Below, piece after piece: positions 29,991 to 41,734 of a stretch of DNA of 64,000 nucleotides. Position numbers and translations under genes: made by a program. Each line of letters begins with the position of its first letter. Positions within the stretch are counted from its first letter, which is position 1. The notes under the pieces were generated by a model. It searched no databases, was not told the DNA's origin, and saw nothing but the letters and a program-made list of their open reading frames with translations. Source of the stretch: Polyangia bacterium. Lineage in GTDB: Bacteria; Myxococcota_A; Polyangia; Fen-1088. The stretch covers positions 186,001-250,000 of the forward strand of contig DATATI010000079.1 of NCBI GenBank assembly GCA_036268875.1, in the 5' to 3' direction.

Positions 29991-31207
29991 GTCGCGCCGC
30001 CGCCCTCCGCAGGTCACTGTTTTGGGCCGGGCTCGGCGGGGTGGTCGCATCGTTGGGGGGCAGCGGCTGTCAGTCGGGCACGCCGGCCAGCACATGCTCG
30101 CTGGCCGAGGTGGCGTCCTACGCCGGCAGCCCCCTGATGTCGCTGGCCGACGCGCGCCTGGATCGCATCGGCGACGGGTTTCTCCTGCTGGGCGCGGACA
30201 AGGACGTCGTACGCTGGGTATCGATCGATGGCCAGCGCAACGCCGGCAAGGAGCAAAGCGCGGCGGTCCCCGCCGCCCGCAAACTGGGTCCCTGGTTCGC
30301 CGCCGCCGGCCGCAATACCCCCGGTGACACGATCTTGATCGTCTACGGGACCGTGGCGGCGAACGGCACCGACCTGGACCTTATGGTGGTGGCCGCCGTC
30401 GCTGACGGTTCAGCGGCGCCTGGCCCTGCCGTCGCGGTGACGACCATCGTCGGAGGGGCAAAGATCGGCGCCGCGCCGCAGATCGCGCTTGGTACATCGC
30501 AGTCGGGAATGCGCGCGGGCCTGGCCTGGACCGCGCCCGGCAGCGACGCGCTGACCGCGCTGATGCTGGGCGGCGACGCTCAGGGGGTGGGCGCGTCGTT
30601 CCCGGTCGATACGGCCACCGCTCGCGTCGGTTGCGTTGGTTTTGTGCCGGGCAAGGACGACCTTTCGCTGGCGTACTATCGCTATCAATCGGACAGCGAC
30701 ACCCAGCCCGTGTGGGTCATCGCCGAGACCCACGAGAGCGGAATGATCACCTCAACGCTGGCGCTTGATTTGCTCGATCAGTCGCCTTCGTGCCCGCTCT
30801 TGGTCAGCACCAGCGGTGGCTATGCTCTGGCCTGGCAAAATGCCGCCGGCAGCACTTTGGGCACCTATGTTTTTGTCGGTAACAGCTTCGCGGCTCACCT
30901 GTTCGCTGGCGCGGTCGAGTTCGGTGGGCCGACCCTGCAACCGCCCCTGGCGGGTCTGGGGCTGGCCGGCAATGACTTCGCGGTGGTCGTGGCGCGCGTC
31001 GGCGCCGGCCAAGTCTGGCGGGTCTCGGCCGAGGGTGCGCGCGTGTCCGGGGCGCTGGTCTTTCCGTCCGAAAGCGGGAACCTGGGGACCATCTCATCGG
31101 TGCCGGTGACGGGCGCGCTTTTCTCGACCTACGCCGACTATCCTGCCGGGGCGACTACCAGCGCTTCCTCGGGCCAACGTTATCTGGTTGAAACTACATG
31201 TCTTTAG
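29987..31207 (+). CDS. Predicted lipoprotein of unknown function
   Basis: 406 aa from GTG 29987, overlapping the secA stop by 4 bp. After a basic N-terminus (RAAALRRS) comes a hydrophobic stretch with lipobox-like GGSGC, Cys about residue 28, so export and lipid attachment are likely. The mature part is rich in Gly, Ala, Val and Thr with repeated strand-like segments such as [14 protein letters not shown] and [12 protein letters not shown], suggesting a beta-propeller or similar all-beta fold of about six blades. I cannot name a family. A few Cys residues (CSLAE near the start, CVGF, SCPLL, TTCL at the end) might form disulfides in the periplasm. Confidence 0.6.
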
Positions 31208-31305
31208 TCGGCTCGGGCGGCGCGTTGGAAGCGGCGTGCGCCGGTCTGGTTCGCGGAATAAGATCAATGACGGCCCGGTTGCATTGCATATAGGCGACCA
31301 CCACC

Positions 31306-31955
<650 letters not shown>

Positions 31956-31959
<4 letters not shown>

Positions 31960-32729
31960 ACTGTCTGGAAGCCAAGCCCTTCGTGCAGGCCTACGTCGAC
32001 GGCGAGTTGACCGGCACGGAACGCGAGACCTTCCAGCGCCACCTGGTGACGTGCGACGCCTGCGGCCAGACCTGTCGCTTGCAGGCCCGATTCAAGGCGG
32101 CCGTTCGCGCCCACCTGCCTCGCCCGTCGGTGCCGCCCGAGCTGCGCGGCCGGCTGCGCCTTGCGCTGGGCGCGGCGCCGATCGCCCCGCGCCGCTGGCC
32201 CTGGCTGACCCACCCGCGGCTGGTGCCGGCGACGGTGGCGGCGGTGCTGCTCTTGGGAATCACCGGAACAGTTCGGCGCTCGCAGTCGATGGTGTTGCAG
32301 CAATCGCTGCGCAGCTATCACGCCGAGATGCCGATGGACGTGACCGGTTCGGACTGCGGGTCGATCGCCTCCTGGTTCCGGGGGCGCGTGGATTTCCCGT
32401 TGCACGCGCCATCGCTGGGGGGGCAGGCGACGTGCAAGGGCGGGCGGCTGGTGAACGTCGGTGAGCGTCCGGCCGCTTATCTGGTCTATCAGATGGCGAA
32501 CAACCATCGGGTGGCATTCCTGGTGTTCGCTCCCGGTGACGAGAGCATCGAATCGCCGCACCATCGGGTCATCAACGGCCGCGAGGTTTACCTGGACGGC
32601 GGCCCGGGGACATCGACGGCGGCGTACTGGGACCGCGGGATTGGCTATGTCGCCACCGCCGACGTGGACGAGGACGCCTTGACCCGTCTGGTGACCGCGG
32701 CGTTCGTGCCAGAAGCCCTGCCACGCTGA
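31956..32729 (+). CDS. Membrane anti-sigma factor with ZAS zinc motif
   Basis: 257 aa from ATG 31956, overlapping the sigma gene stop by 4 bp. The N-terminus has the zinc anti-sigma motif HxxxCxxC as HLVTCDAC (His 29, Cys 33, Cys 36), preceded by an acidic helix as in ChrR/RsrA-type domains. A single membrane helix about residues 82-100 ([17 protein letters not shown]) separates it from a periplasmic domain of about 155 residues that includes two Cys ([13 protein letters not shown]). It should hold the partner sigma factor at the membrane and release it on an envelope or redox signal. The signal is not known. Confidence 0.85.
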
Positions 32730-32812
32730 AGTCGTCCGCCAGATCGTGCGGAAAAGGCCTGCGCCCCGGCCCGGTGGTCCTCTGATAGGATACCGCCCCT
32801 AGGAGGCCCCGA

Positions 32813-35197
32813 GTGGACCGAACGCTCCTTTGCATTGAACCCGATAGCGCCACGGTGGCGGAGATCCGTACCGCACTGTCCCCATACGGGTTCGTTGTGG
32901 AGAGCATCCCCACCGGCGAAGACGCTTTGGAATGGGGCCAGAACAACCTGCCGGCCCTGATCATCCTGTCCGTCGAGCCGCGCAAGGTCGGGTACGCGAT
33001 CTGCAACAAGCTCAAGCGCAACGCCCGCTTGCGTGACGTGCCCCTGATCTTGATCTCCGGCGAGGAGACCCAGGCCACCTTCGAGCAGCACAAAAAGCTG
33101 AAGTCGCACGCCGACGAATACTTGCTGAAGCCACTGGACACTCAGGAGCTGCTTTCCAAGGTCGACAAGCTGGTCCCTCTGGGCGCATCGGAGGTGCTGG
33201 AAGAGATCGAGGAAGCGGACTCCGGCGATATCATGCTGGCCGAAGAGGACGGCGACGAACTGGCGATGGAGATCAACCCGCCGGACGGCAACGGCACGGC
33301 GCGGTCTCAGCCGCCGCTGCCGCCCACCGATCACGAGATGCGGGCCGACACCTCCGAACAGGCAGTCCTGGAAGACGAGAACCCGTTCCGCACCGAAACG
33401 TTCGACCGCGAGACCCAGGCTGCCTTCGCCGCCCTGGAGAGCGCGGGGCCGTCCGAGAGGCTACCGGCGACCGGCGGTGGCGACGTGGTCGATCTGCAGT
33501 CGTTGTGGTCAGAGGTCGATCTGCCGCCGGTGATGGAGTGGGAGAAGGCGCCCAAGACCGAGCCGCCGGTGCCAACGCCCGCCGCGCTGAACGAAGACTC
33601 GCACGACACGATGGTGCCGCCGGGTCCGGACGAGATTCACTTCGACGAGGCACACGACACCGGGCGCAGCTTCGGCGGCTCGGGTGGGTTCTCATCCGGC
33701 ATCGGCAACCCGCAGATTCAAGAGCTGCAAGCGCGGGCGTCCGAAGCGCAGGCCAAAAGCGCCGAGCTGCAGTCGCGCATCGATTGGCTAGAAAATGAAC
33801 GCCAGACACTGCGCAAGGAGATGGAAGAAGCGCGCGAGCGGTACACCCAGACCGCATCGTTTTCCAAGGAACGCGAGTTCCTTGGTCTGCGCGAGATCAT
33901 CAACAAGAAAGAAAAAGACATTCTGGATCTGCGCGACCAGCTTGACGCCAAGGAACGCCAGGTCCTGGATCACAAGGACAAGATCCGCGAGCTCGAGCGG
34001 GCGCGGCGCGATCTGGAAGAGAACACCCTGGGCTTCGAGCGCAGCCTGGTGGCGGCCAACGAGAAGGTCTCGGAGCTGTTGCAGGATCGGGATAAATCGG
34101 GCGAGCGCGAAAAAGGCTTCAAGGTTCGCCTCGACGACGCCCACGAGGAGCTGCGCAAATCGCGCGATGAGATCGAAGGCCTGCGCAAGCGGCTGACCCA
34201 GGACGACCAGCGGGCGCGCGCCGAGCTTGAACGCGTGCGGTCCGAGCTGGAGAACCGCATCGTCGAGGCCGACGAGCAGCACCGGCGCGAGCTGGCCCGG
34301 CTGGCCGACGAGCGCGCCACGGCCGAAGCGGCGACGGCTGCGTTGAACCAGGCCGAGGCGATTCGCCAGGAAGCCGCCCACCGCGGGGAGATCGAAGCCT
34401 TGCAGCGTCGGATGGCCGACGAGCAGAGCGCGTCAGGCGAGCGTCTGCAAAGCGAGGTGCAAAAGATCCGCCGCGATCAGGAGAAGGCCATCGCCGCCCT
34501 GCGCGACGAGCAGGCCACGCAGCTGGCGTCCGAACGCCAGGCCTACGAGGCTCTGACCGAGGCCAAAGAGCGCGACCACCGCAACGAGATCTTGGGTATG
34601 CGGCGGCGCCACGAGGAAGAGCTGGCGGCCGCCGAGGAGCGCCGGCAACGCGACATCGCCGAGCAGGAAGCACGCCGTATCTCCGAGCTGGAGGTCGCCG
34701 AGGGCCGCCGCCGGGCCGAACTGGCCCAGCGCGACGAGGAGCAGCACAACCGCATCACCGAGATCGAGCGCCGCTACCTGACCGAGAAGACCGATCTCTC
34801 CGAACGCCACCGCGCCGAGCACGATCAAGCGGTGGGCCGGGCCGCCCGCGCCGAGGGCGAGCTGGCCGCGCGCATTCAGGAGCTGGATCAAGCGTATCGG
34901 CGCGTGGCCGGCATGGAAGCCGATCTGGACGCCGCGCGGGTGGAGCTGGGTAACCGCGAGGTGCGCCTGTCCCAGAACCGTGATCGCATCGCCGAGACGG
35001 AGGCGAAGATCACCGACTACGAAGATCAGATCCTGCGCGCCTATCAGCGCATCCGCACCGACGAGAAGACCACCGAGAAGACCCGGCGCGCGCTGTCGGT
35101 GGCGCTGGCCTTGCTGGACGAGCGCAGCGGCGGCGCGCCGGCGGCGGGACCGGGCGGGGGCAAGCCGGCCTCGGAAGATACGGACCTCAAGACTTGA
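32813..35197 (+). CDS. Pseudo-receiver coiled-coil protein, FrzS/AglZ-like
   Basis: 794 aa; GTG 32813 follows a perfect AGGAGG at 32801-32806. Residues about 3-125 are a response-regulator receiver fold ([49 protein letters not shown]), but the position of the usual phospho-Asp reads LIILSVEP, with Ser, so phosphotransfer is unlikely. A Pro/acidic linker (about 130-290) leads to a coiled coil from about 300 to 765 with heptads rich in Glu, Arg and Ala. This is the layout of FrzS and AglZ, which scaffold motility complexes in M. xanthus; AglZ (about 1,400 aa) is longer, FrzS (about 550) shorter. I give no symbol because family members cannot be separated by eye. Confidence 0.8.
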   Translation: MDRTLLCIEPDSATVAEIRTALSPYGFVVESIPTGEDALEWGQNNLPALIILSVEPRKVGYAICNKLKRNARLRDVPLILISGEETQATFEQHKKLKSHADEYLLKPLDTQELLSKVDKLVPLGASEVLEEIEEADSGDIMLAEEDGDELAMEINPPDGNGTARSQPPLPPTDHEMRADTSEQAVLEDENPFRTETFDRETQAAFAALESAGPSERLPATGGGDVVDLQSLWSEVDLPPVMEWEKAPKTEPPVPTPAALNEDSHDTMVPPGPDEIHFDEAHDTGRSFGGSGGFSSGIGNPQIQELQARASEAQAKSAELQSRIDWLENERQTLRKEMEEARERYTQTASFSKEREFLGLREIINKKEKDILDLRDQLDAKERQVLDHKDKIRELERARRDLEENTLGFERSLVAANEKVSELLQDRDKSGEREKGFKVRLDDAHEELRKSRDEIEGLRKRLTQDDQRARAELERVRSELENRIVEADEQHRRELARLADERATAEAATAALNQAEAIRQEAAHRGEIEALQRRMADEQSASGERLQSEVQKIRRDQEKAIAALRDEQATQLASERQAYEALTEAKERDHRNEILGMRRRHEEELAAAEERRQRDIAEQEARRISELEVAEGRRRAELAQRDEEQHNRITEIERRYLTEKTDLSERHRAEHDQAVGRAARAEGELAARIQELDQAYRRVAGMEADLDAARVELGNREVRLSQNRDRIAETEAKITDYEDQILRAYQRIRTDEKTTEKTRRALSVALALLDERSGGAPAAGPGGGKPASEDTDLKT

Positions 35198-35246
35198 TCA
35201 GGCACGGCAGCAACGGCGGCACCATCGCCGCCTCGGCGGCAACCGT

Positions 35247-36915
<1,669 letters not shown>

Positions 36916-36935
<20 letters not shown>

Positions 36936-37572
36936 CCGTCGGCACCGCCACCGACGGCGGCAGCTTGTACAAAGCCAGCGCCCGTGCCCCGAAGGCCAGC
37001 GCGTAGCCTGCGATGACATCGACGATGAAGTGCTGCTTGGTGGTCAGGGTCGACAGCGCCAGGAGCGCTCCCATCACCACCGTCACCACGCCCAAGCGCG
37101 GGCGATCGCGGCACAGCAGGAACGCCAGCGTCGACGTCTGAGCCACGTGCAGCGACGGAAAGACGTTGCCGGGCCGATCGACCCTTTGCACCCAGGCCAT
37201 GAACGCCGCCGACAGATCGGGGTAGGGCGGGTGCAAGACCGGGCGCGGGTACTCGGCCCGGATCAGCAGGTGGCAGATCGCGCCGACGATCATCACCGCC
37301 ACCACTGACAAAAGGCCGCGGTTGAAAAGCCGCCGCGAACGAAAGCTGACGATGCAGATGATGAAGATGCCGGCGTAAAACGGCAGATAGAACCACGACG
37401 TCCACGGCCAGAAGGGAATGGCGTCATCAAGGCGGGTGCGCAGCATCTCCGTCGAGCGCGGGAAGCTGGCGTGCCCGATGCCGAAGTAGACCAGCGATTG
37501 CACCGCCGCCATGCCGAGGCCGCGCGTCCAGCGATAGAACGCGGTGGTGCGATCGTCGACGGCGGCGGTCAT
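36916..37572 (-). CDS. PAP2-family membrane phosphatase
   Basis: 218 aa from ATG at 37572; the longer frame upstream lies in the methyltransferase gene and is not used. About six hydrophobic helices are visible. The acid-phosphatase signature appears as [15 protein letters not shown] (motif II, PSxH-like) and [17 protein letters not shown] (motif III, with catalytic-type His); motif I (KxxxxxxRP) is weak but RAEYPRPV may supply it. Members dephosphorylate undecaprenyl diphosphate, phosphatidate or ceramide phosphate at the outer face of the inner membrane; some are inositol phosphoceramide synthases. It is the last gene of a leftward set that begins at 41008. Confidence 0.75.
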
Positions 37573-37591
37573 GACGGCGATTTGCCGCGCA

Positions 37592-38821
37592 TCATAACCG
37601 GCCGACGGCGAACTTAAGATAACCGCCTTCCGGAAAGTGCGGCACCACCGGGTGGTCGGCGGCGGCGCCGTGGAACGAATCCAGCACGAAGCGCCGGCCG
37701 GCGTCACGGGCGCCTTCTGTGACCGTGCCCAGGAAGGCGGCTTTGTCGACGTGGCTGGAACAGGAGGCAACACAGAAAATTCCACCCGGCGCCGTCACCG
37801 CCGCCGCCATTCGGTGCAGCCGGCGATAGGCGCCCAGCGCCTTGGGCAAAGAACGGCTGCTGGGCGCGAAGCTGGGCGGATCGGAGATGACCAGCTCCCA
37901 TTGCCGGCCGGCGCGGGCGGCGCTTTCCAGGAAGACGAAGGCGTCCTCGGCGGCGAACGTGGCGCGGTCGATATCGAACCCGTTGCGTTGAAAGTTGCGG
38001 CGGGCGGCGGCGATGGCTTGCCGGCCGACGTCGACGGTGGTGGTGTCGCGCGCTCCGCCGGCGGCGGCGTAGATGGAAAAGCCGCCGGTGTACCCGAACA
38101 GGTTCAAGACGCGGCGGCCGTCGGCCAGCGTACGCACCAGCGCGCGGTTGTCGCGCTGATCGAGGAAAAGCCCACCTTTTTGGCCGTGGGCGAGATCGAC
38201 GCCGAAGAGTAGATCATTTTCGCGCACCACGGTCTCGTCGCCTGGGAGCTGGCCGCGCAAGGCGATCGCGGCTTCGCCGGCGTCAGTCTGGTCGTTGCTT
38301 TTGTCGCCGCTCTTGTCGCCGCCGCGTGGACCGCGCCGGCGTTCAATGACGGCGCCAAGCTCGATCCCTTGCGCGCGGGCGGCGGTCTCCAGCACCGCCG
38401 GCAAATTCCGATAGAACGCCTGCGCGCCGCCGCCGTCGAAACGCAGCGCCACAGCGTCGCCATACAAATCGGCGTGCACGCCGGGAAGGCCATCGGCCTC
38501 GCCGTGGATCCAACGGAAGGCGTCAGTGCGCGCGCGATCGATCACCGCCAGCCGTCGCGCCAGCGCGTCAGCCACGCGTTTGTCGACGGCGGCCAGCAGA
38601 TCGCCGACGCGCGGTTCGGCGACCAGAATGCGCACGGCGATGGGTGAGGCGCTGTCCCAGAAGCCGCGCGCCAGCGGCCGGCCACTGGGCGCCAGCACCT
38701 CGACGATGGCGCCGTCGGGCAGCGGCGGCGACGGGCGAAGGGCGTCGCGATAAAGCCACGGGTGACCCTGGGCAATGGCGCGCGCCAGGTTCTTGCGCAA
38801 CCTGAGCTGCGCGGCAGCCAT
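37592..38821 (-). CDS. RlmI-like 23S rRNA methyltransferase
   Basis: 409 aa from ATG at 38821 (the frame extends to 38920 but that part overlaps the preceding gene). A PUA-like N-terminus (NLARAIAQGHPWLYRDAL) precedes a class I SAM-dependent domain: motif I FGYTGGFSIYAAAGG, motif IV DPPSFAPSSRSL, with Cys in VASCSSHVD near the end, as in COG1092 RNA (cytosine-5) methyltransferases of the RlmI/RlmK-L group. A charged Lys/Asp-rich insertion (GGDKSGDKSNDQ, about residue 185) is unusual. Likely target is a C of 23S rRNA. Follows the zinc-ribbon gene within 4 bp, so both are on one message. Confidence 0.85.
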   Translation of the reverse strand: MAAAQLRLRKNLARAIAQGHPWLYRDALRPSPPLPDGAIVEVLAPSGRPLARGFWDSASPIAVRILVAEPRVGDLLAAVDKRVADALARRLAVIDRARTDAFRWIHGEADGLPGVHADLYGDAVALRFDGGGAQAFYRNLPAVLETAARAQGIELGAVIERRRGPRGGDKSGDKSNDQTDAGEAAIALRGQLPGDETVVRENDLLFGVDLAHGQKGGLFLDQRDNRALVRTLADGRRVLNLFGYTGGFSIYAAAGGARDTTTVDVGRQAIAAARRNFQRNGFDIDRATFAAEDAFVFLESAARAGRQWELVISDPPSFAPSSRSLPKALGAYRRLHRMAAAVTAPGGIFCVASCSSHVDKAAFLGTVTEGARDAGRRFVLDSFHGAAADHPVVPHFPEGGYLKFAVGRL

Positions 38822-38825
38822 CGGG

Positions 38826-39332
38826 TCAGGCGCCGGGCTTGTCGGGCGGGCGATCGGAGATGGGGACGTTGGCGGCGAAGTGCGGGCGCTCCAGCGTCGA
38901 CGTGGCTTTGGCGCAGGCAAGGACGCGCACGCCCGAAGGGAAGGCGATCTCCACCTTGCCGGGGCCGGGGCTGGCAGTGACCACGCCGGTGCCGAACGTC
39001 GGATGGGTGACCCGTTCGCCGGCGGCGAAGCCTTCCTTGGCGGTATAACCGCGCGGCGGCTTCGACGGATCGAACGCCGGCACCACGAGCGGCGCCACCG
39101 GCCCGCTGGAGCGACGCATGCGCCGCGGGGCCGAGCGGCGCGCCGATTCTCCGCCGCTGCCGCTGCTCACCGCCACCTCGCCGTTTTCGGTGCGATAAAG
39201 GTGGTGCCCGCCGCAGCGCTTGCACACCACCTTGGCGATCTTTTCGCCCATCTTGGCCATTACCACGTGCCACACCTGGCCGCAGCGTCCACACAGTGCC
39301 TCGATGTCCTCACCAACCGCCGGGGTCGTCAT
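38826..39332 (-). CDS. Zinc-ribbon plus Tudor-like domain protein
   Basis: 168 aa. Two CxxC knuckles (LCGRCGQVW and VCKRCGGHH) within the first 45 residues form a zinc ribbon. After a basic, Ser/Arg-rich linker comes a C-terminal domain with GERVTHPTFGTGVV and KVEIAFPSGVRVLACA. That pattern resembles the small Tudor/SH3-like domain at the UvrD/PcrA C-terminus, which binds RNA polymerase, and CarD-type domains. A nucleic-acid or polymerase-binding regulator is a reasonable guess, not established. It lies immediately before the RlmI-like gene and 38 bp after the mutase gene. Confidence 0.65.
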   Translation of the reverse strand: MTTPAVGEDIEALCGRCGQVWHVVMAKMGEKIAKVVCKRCGGHHLYRTENGEVAVSSGSGGESARRSAPRRMRRSSGPVAPLVVPAFDPSKPPRGYTAKEGFAAGERVTHPTFGTGVVTASPGPGKVEIAFPSGVRVLACAKATSTLERPHFAANVPISDRPPDKPGA

Positions 39333-39370
39333 GCGTTCCTCTCGTTGCTCGGGCTCGTCAACATTGGCGC

Positions 39371-41008
39371 CTAAAGATGCGCCGGATCTCGGTACTCACC
39401 AAACACTTCTCGAAAGACCTGACAGATTTCGCCCAGGGTGGCGTCACGACGGGCCGCCTCCAGCACCGCCTCCATGACGTTCGCGGTGCCGCGGCAGGCG
39501 CGGCGCACGCCGTCCAGACCGACTTTCGCCGCGGCGCCGTCGCGCGCAGCGCGGACGGCGCGCGTGCGGAGGATCTGTTCGCGTTCGGGACCGTCGTCGA
39601 TTTTCAGCGTGGGGACGGTCTCGGCGCCGCCCGTGACAAAGCGGTTGACGCCGACGACGGTGCGCGCGCCGCTGTCCACCGCGCGCTGAAACGCATACGC
39701 CGAGTTGGCGATTTCGCGCTGCGGATAGCCCTCCTCGACGGCGGCCACGATGCCGCCCATTTGATCGATGCGCTCGATGATGCGCAGGGCCTCCGCCTCC
39801 ATCCGGTCGGTCAGCTCCTCGAGGAAATAGCTGCCGCCCAGCGGATCGGCGATGTCGGCCAGGCCTGATTCCTCGGCAATGATCTGCTGCGTGCGCAGGG
39901 CCAGCGTGGCGGCTTGTTCCGTGGGCAGGGCGTATGTTTCGTCAAAGCTGTTGGTGTGCAGCGACTGGGTCCCGCCCAGGACTGCGGCCAGCGCTTGCAG
40001 CGTCGTGCGCACGACGTTGTTCAGCGGCTGCTGCGCCATCAGCGACACGCCGGCCGTCTGGGCGTGCGTACGCAGCATCCAAGAGCGCGGGTTGGTGGCG
40101 CCGAAGCGATCGCGCATCAGGCGTGCCCACATCCGTCGGGCGGCGCGGAACTTGGCGATCTCCTCGAACAGATCGGTGTGCACGTCCCAGACGAACGACA
40201 GTCGCGGGGCGAAGGCGTCGACGGCCAACCCGGCGTCGATGCCCAGTTGCACATACCCGATGCCGTCGGCGATGGTGAAGGCCAGCTCTTGCACCGCGGT
40301 CGCGCCGGCCTCGCGGATGTGATAGCCGCTGACGCTGATGGTGTTCCAGCGCGGCATGTGGACCGTGCAGTAGACCAGCATGTCGCCGATGATCCGCATG
40401 TGCGGGCGGATGTCGCAGATCCATTCCTTCTGGGCGATGAACTCCTTCAGCATGTCGTTCTGGATGGTGCCGGCCAGCTGCGCGGGGGCCACGTCACGCC
40501 GTTCGGCGGCCACGACATAAAACGCCAGCAGCACCACCGCCGGCGCATTGATGGTCATCGACGTGGTGACCTGGTCGAGCGGGATGCCCTCGAAGAGGTG
40601 TTCCATGTCGGCCACCGTCGCCACGGCGACGCCTTCGCGTCCGACCTCGCCGCGCGAGCGTGGATCGTCGGGATCGAACCCCATCAGCGTCGGCATGTCG
40701 AACGCTGTTGAGAGGCCGGTCTGGCCGTGCTCGAGCAGAAATTTGAACCGGCGGTTGGTGTCGGCCGGCGTGCCGAATCCGGAGAACATCCGCATTGTCC
40801 ACGGTTTGCCCCGGTACATGGTGGCATGCGGCCCGCGGGTGAAAGGGAACTGGCCCGGATCGCCGAGGGCCGCCTCGTACGACCACCCGGGCGGCCGTTC
40901 ATTCGGGCCGTACACCGCCTTCAACGGCAGGCCCGACATGGTGCGCGCGCCGTCGGTATCGGACTCGGCCGCCGGGACGGGCGCCGCATTTTTGGCGACT
41001 GACGACAT
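39371..41008 (-). CDS. Acyl-CoA mutase large subunit, methylmalonyl-CoA mutase family
   Basis: 545 aa from ATG at 41008 (SD-like CAGGGA just upstream on this strand). The TIM-barrel substrate domain is complete: [20 protein letters not shown] near residue 59, [22 protein letters not shown] and SLHTNSFDE are conserved in the family. The C-terminal cobalamin-binding domain (DxHxxG) is absent, so a separate small subunit gene must exist elsewhere, as in two-subunit mutases. These interconvert methylmalonyl-CoA and succinyl-CoA, or act on isobutyryl- and hydroxyisobutyryl-CoA, using adenosylcobalamin. The adenosyltransferase for the cofactor is at 55.7 kb. Which acyl-CoA is used cannot be read from the sequence. 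Confidence 0.9.
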   Translation of the reverse strand: MSSVAKNAAPVPAAESDTDGARTMSGLPLKAVYGPNERPPGWSYEAALGDPGQFPFTRGPHATMYRGKPWTMRMFSGFGTPADTNRRFKFLLEHGQTGLSTAFDMPTLMGFDPDDPRSRGEVGREGVAVATVADMEHLFEGIPLDQVTTSMTINAPAVVLLAFYVVAAERRDVAPAQLAGTIQNDMLKEFIAQKEWICDIRPHMRIIGDMLVYCTVHMPRWNTISVSGYHIREAGATAVQELAFTIADGIGYVQLGIDAGLAVDAFAPRLSFVWDVHTDLFEEIAKFRAARRMWARLMRDRFGATNPRSWMLRTHAQTAGVSLMAQQPLNNVVRTTLQALAAVLGGTQSLHTNSFDETYALPTEQAATLALRTQQIIAEESGLADIADPLGGSYFLEELTDRMEAEALRIIERIDQMGGIVAAVEEGYPQREIANSAYAFQRAVDSGARTVVGVNRFVTGGAETVPTLKIDDGPEREQILRTRAVRAARDGAAAKVGLDGVRRACRGTANVMEAVLEAARRDATLGEICQVFREVFGEYRDPAHL

Positions 41009-41026
41009 GGCGTCCCTGCCAGTTCA

Positions 41027-41034
41027 AGTTTACT
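41027..41034. promoter_or_regulatory. Candidate overlapping divergent -10 elements
   Basis: AGTTTACT at 41027-41034 reads TAAACT leftward (41032 to 41027) and TTTACT rightward (41029-41034). Both resemble -10 hexamers, one toward the mutase gene (ATG at 41008) and the other toward the phosphatase gene (ATG 41064). The shared element lies in the only 55 bp between the two genes. No clear -35 boxes. Prediction from sequence only. Confidence 0.35.
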
Positions 41035-41063
41035 CTGGAAAACCGGAGTGGGGAGTCAGATTG

Positions 41064-41726
41064 ATGCCGCGTTTTTCCCTGCTGCTCTTCGATCTCGACG
41101 GCACGCTGGTTGACACCGCCGAGGACATCGCCACTGCCTTGAACGCCACGCTGGCCGAAGCCGGGGTTGCACCCTTGCCGACGGAACGGGTGATCGGATT
41201 CATCGGCAACGGCGCCACCCGATTGATCGAGCGCGCGCTGCCTGCGGAAGCGGCGGGGAAATTGACGCCGGCCGCGCTGGTGCCGCGGTTCAAGGCGCAC
41301 TATGCCGCCCACGTCTGCCAGCGCTCGCGGGTCTATCCGGGCGTGGTTGAACTGCTGGGGCGCGCCGCCGCGGCGGGCATCCCATTGGCGGTGCTGACGA
41401 ACAAACCGGGAGACCTGGCGCGGGCGCTGCTTGCCGCGCTGGGGATCGGGGAATGGTTTCGCCACATCATCGGCGACGGCGACGGCTTCGCGCGCAAGCC
41501 GGCACCCGAGGCCGTTCACTGGTTATGCACCCAGCACCAGTTGCCACCGTCGTCCGCGCTGTTCGTCGGTGATGGTGTTCCCGATGTGCAGGTGGCTCGC
41601 GCTGCGGGGTGTTCAGTGGCGGCCGCGACGTGGGGCTACTCGGCGCGAGAAGCGTTGGCCGCCGAAGCCCCCACCTTCGTCGTCGACGACCTCACCGCCG
41701 TCGCTGCGTTGTTGTTTGACCGCTAG
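41064..41726 (+). CDS. Phosphoglycolate phosphatase-like HAD hydrolase
   Basis: 220 aa from ATG 41064 with GGGGAG at about 41050-41055; the open frame continues upstream into the mutase gene but that is spurious. Motif I LFDLDGTLVDTAEDI, motif II VLTNKPGD, motif III with RKPAPE, motif IV VGDGVPDVQVA. The cap sequence GFIGNGATRLIERAL is typical of Gph, which removes 2-phosphoglycolate formed during DNA repair or oxygenation; pyrophosphatase PpaX is an alternative. In Gph the motif IV Asp-Ser is usually GDSxxD; here GDGVPD, a Gly instead of Ser. Ends 8 bp before the convergent lon gene. Confidence 0.8.
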   Translation: MPRFSLLLFDLDGTLVDTAEDIATALNATLAEAGVAPLPTERVIGFIGNGATRLIERALPAEAAGKLTPAALVPRFKAHYAAHVCQRSRVYPGVVELLGRAAAAGIPLAVLTNKPGDLARALLAALGIGEWFRHIIGDGDGFARKPAPEAVHWLCTQHQLPPSSALFVGDGVPDVQVARAAGCSVAAATWGYSAREALAAEAPTFVVDDLTAVAALLFDR

Positions 41727-41734
41727 CCCGTGCG

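Noticed and set aside
34980-35246. Upstream extension of the HflX frame
   Set aside because: It overlaps the end of the coiled-coil protein and consists of Arg/Pro-rich sequence; conserved HflX sequence begins after TTG 35247.
40548-41063. Upstream extension of the phosphoglycolate-phosphatase-like frame
   Set aside because: It runs antisense through the mutase gene; the conserved HAD start is at ATG 41064 with an RBS.
41009-41063. B12 riboswitch before the acyl-CoA mutase
   Set aside because: Only 55 bp separate the mutase from the divergent gene, far too short for a cobalamin riboswitch, and no B12-box is visible; likewise none precedes the adenosyltransferase.
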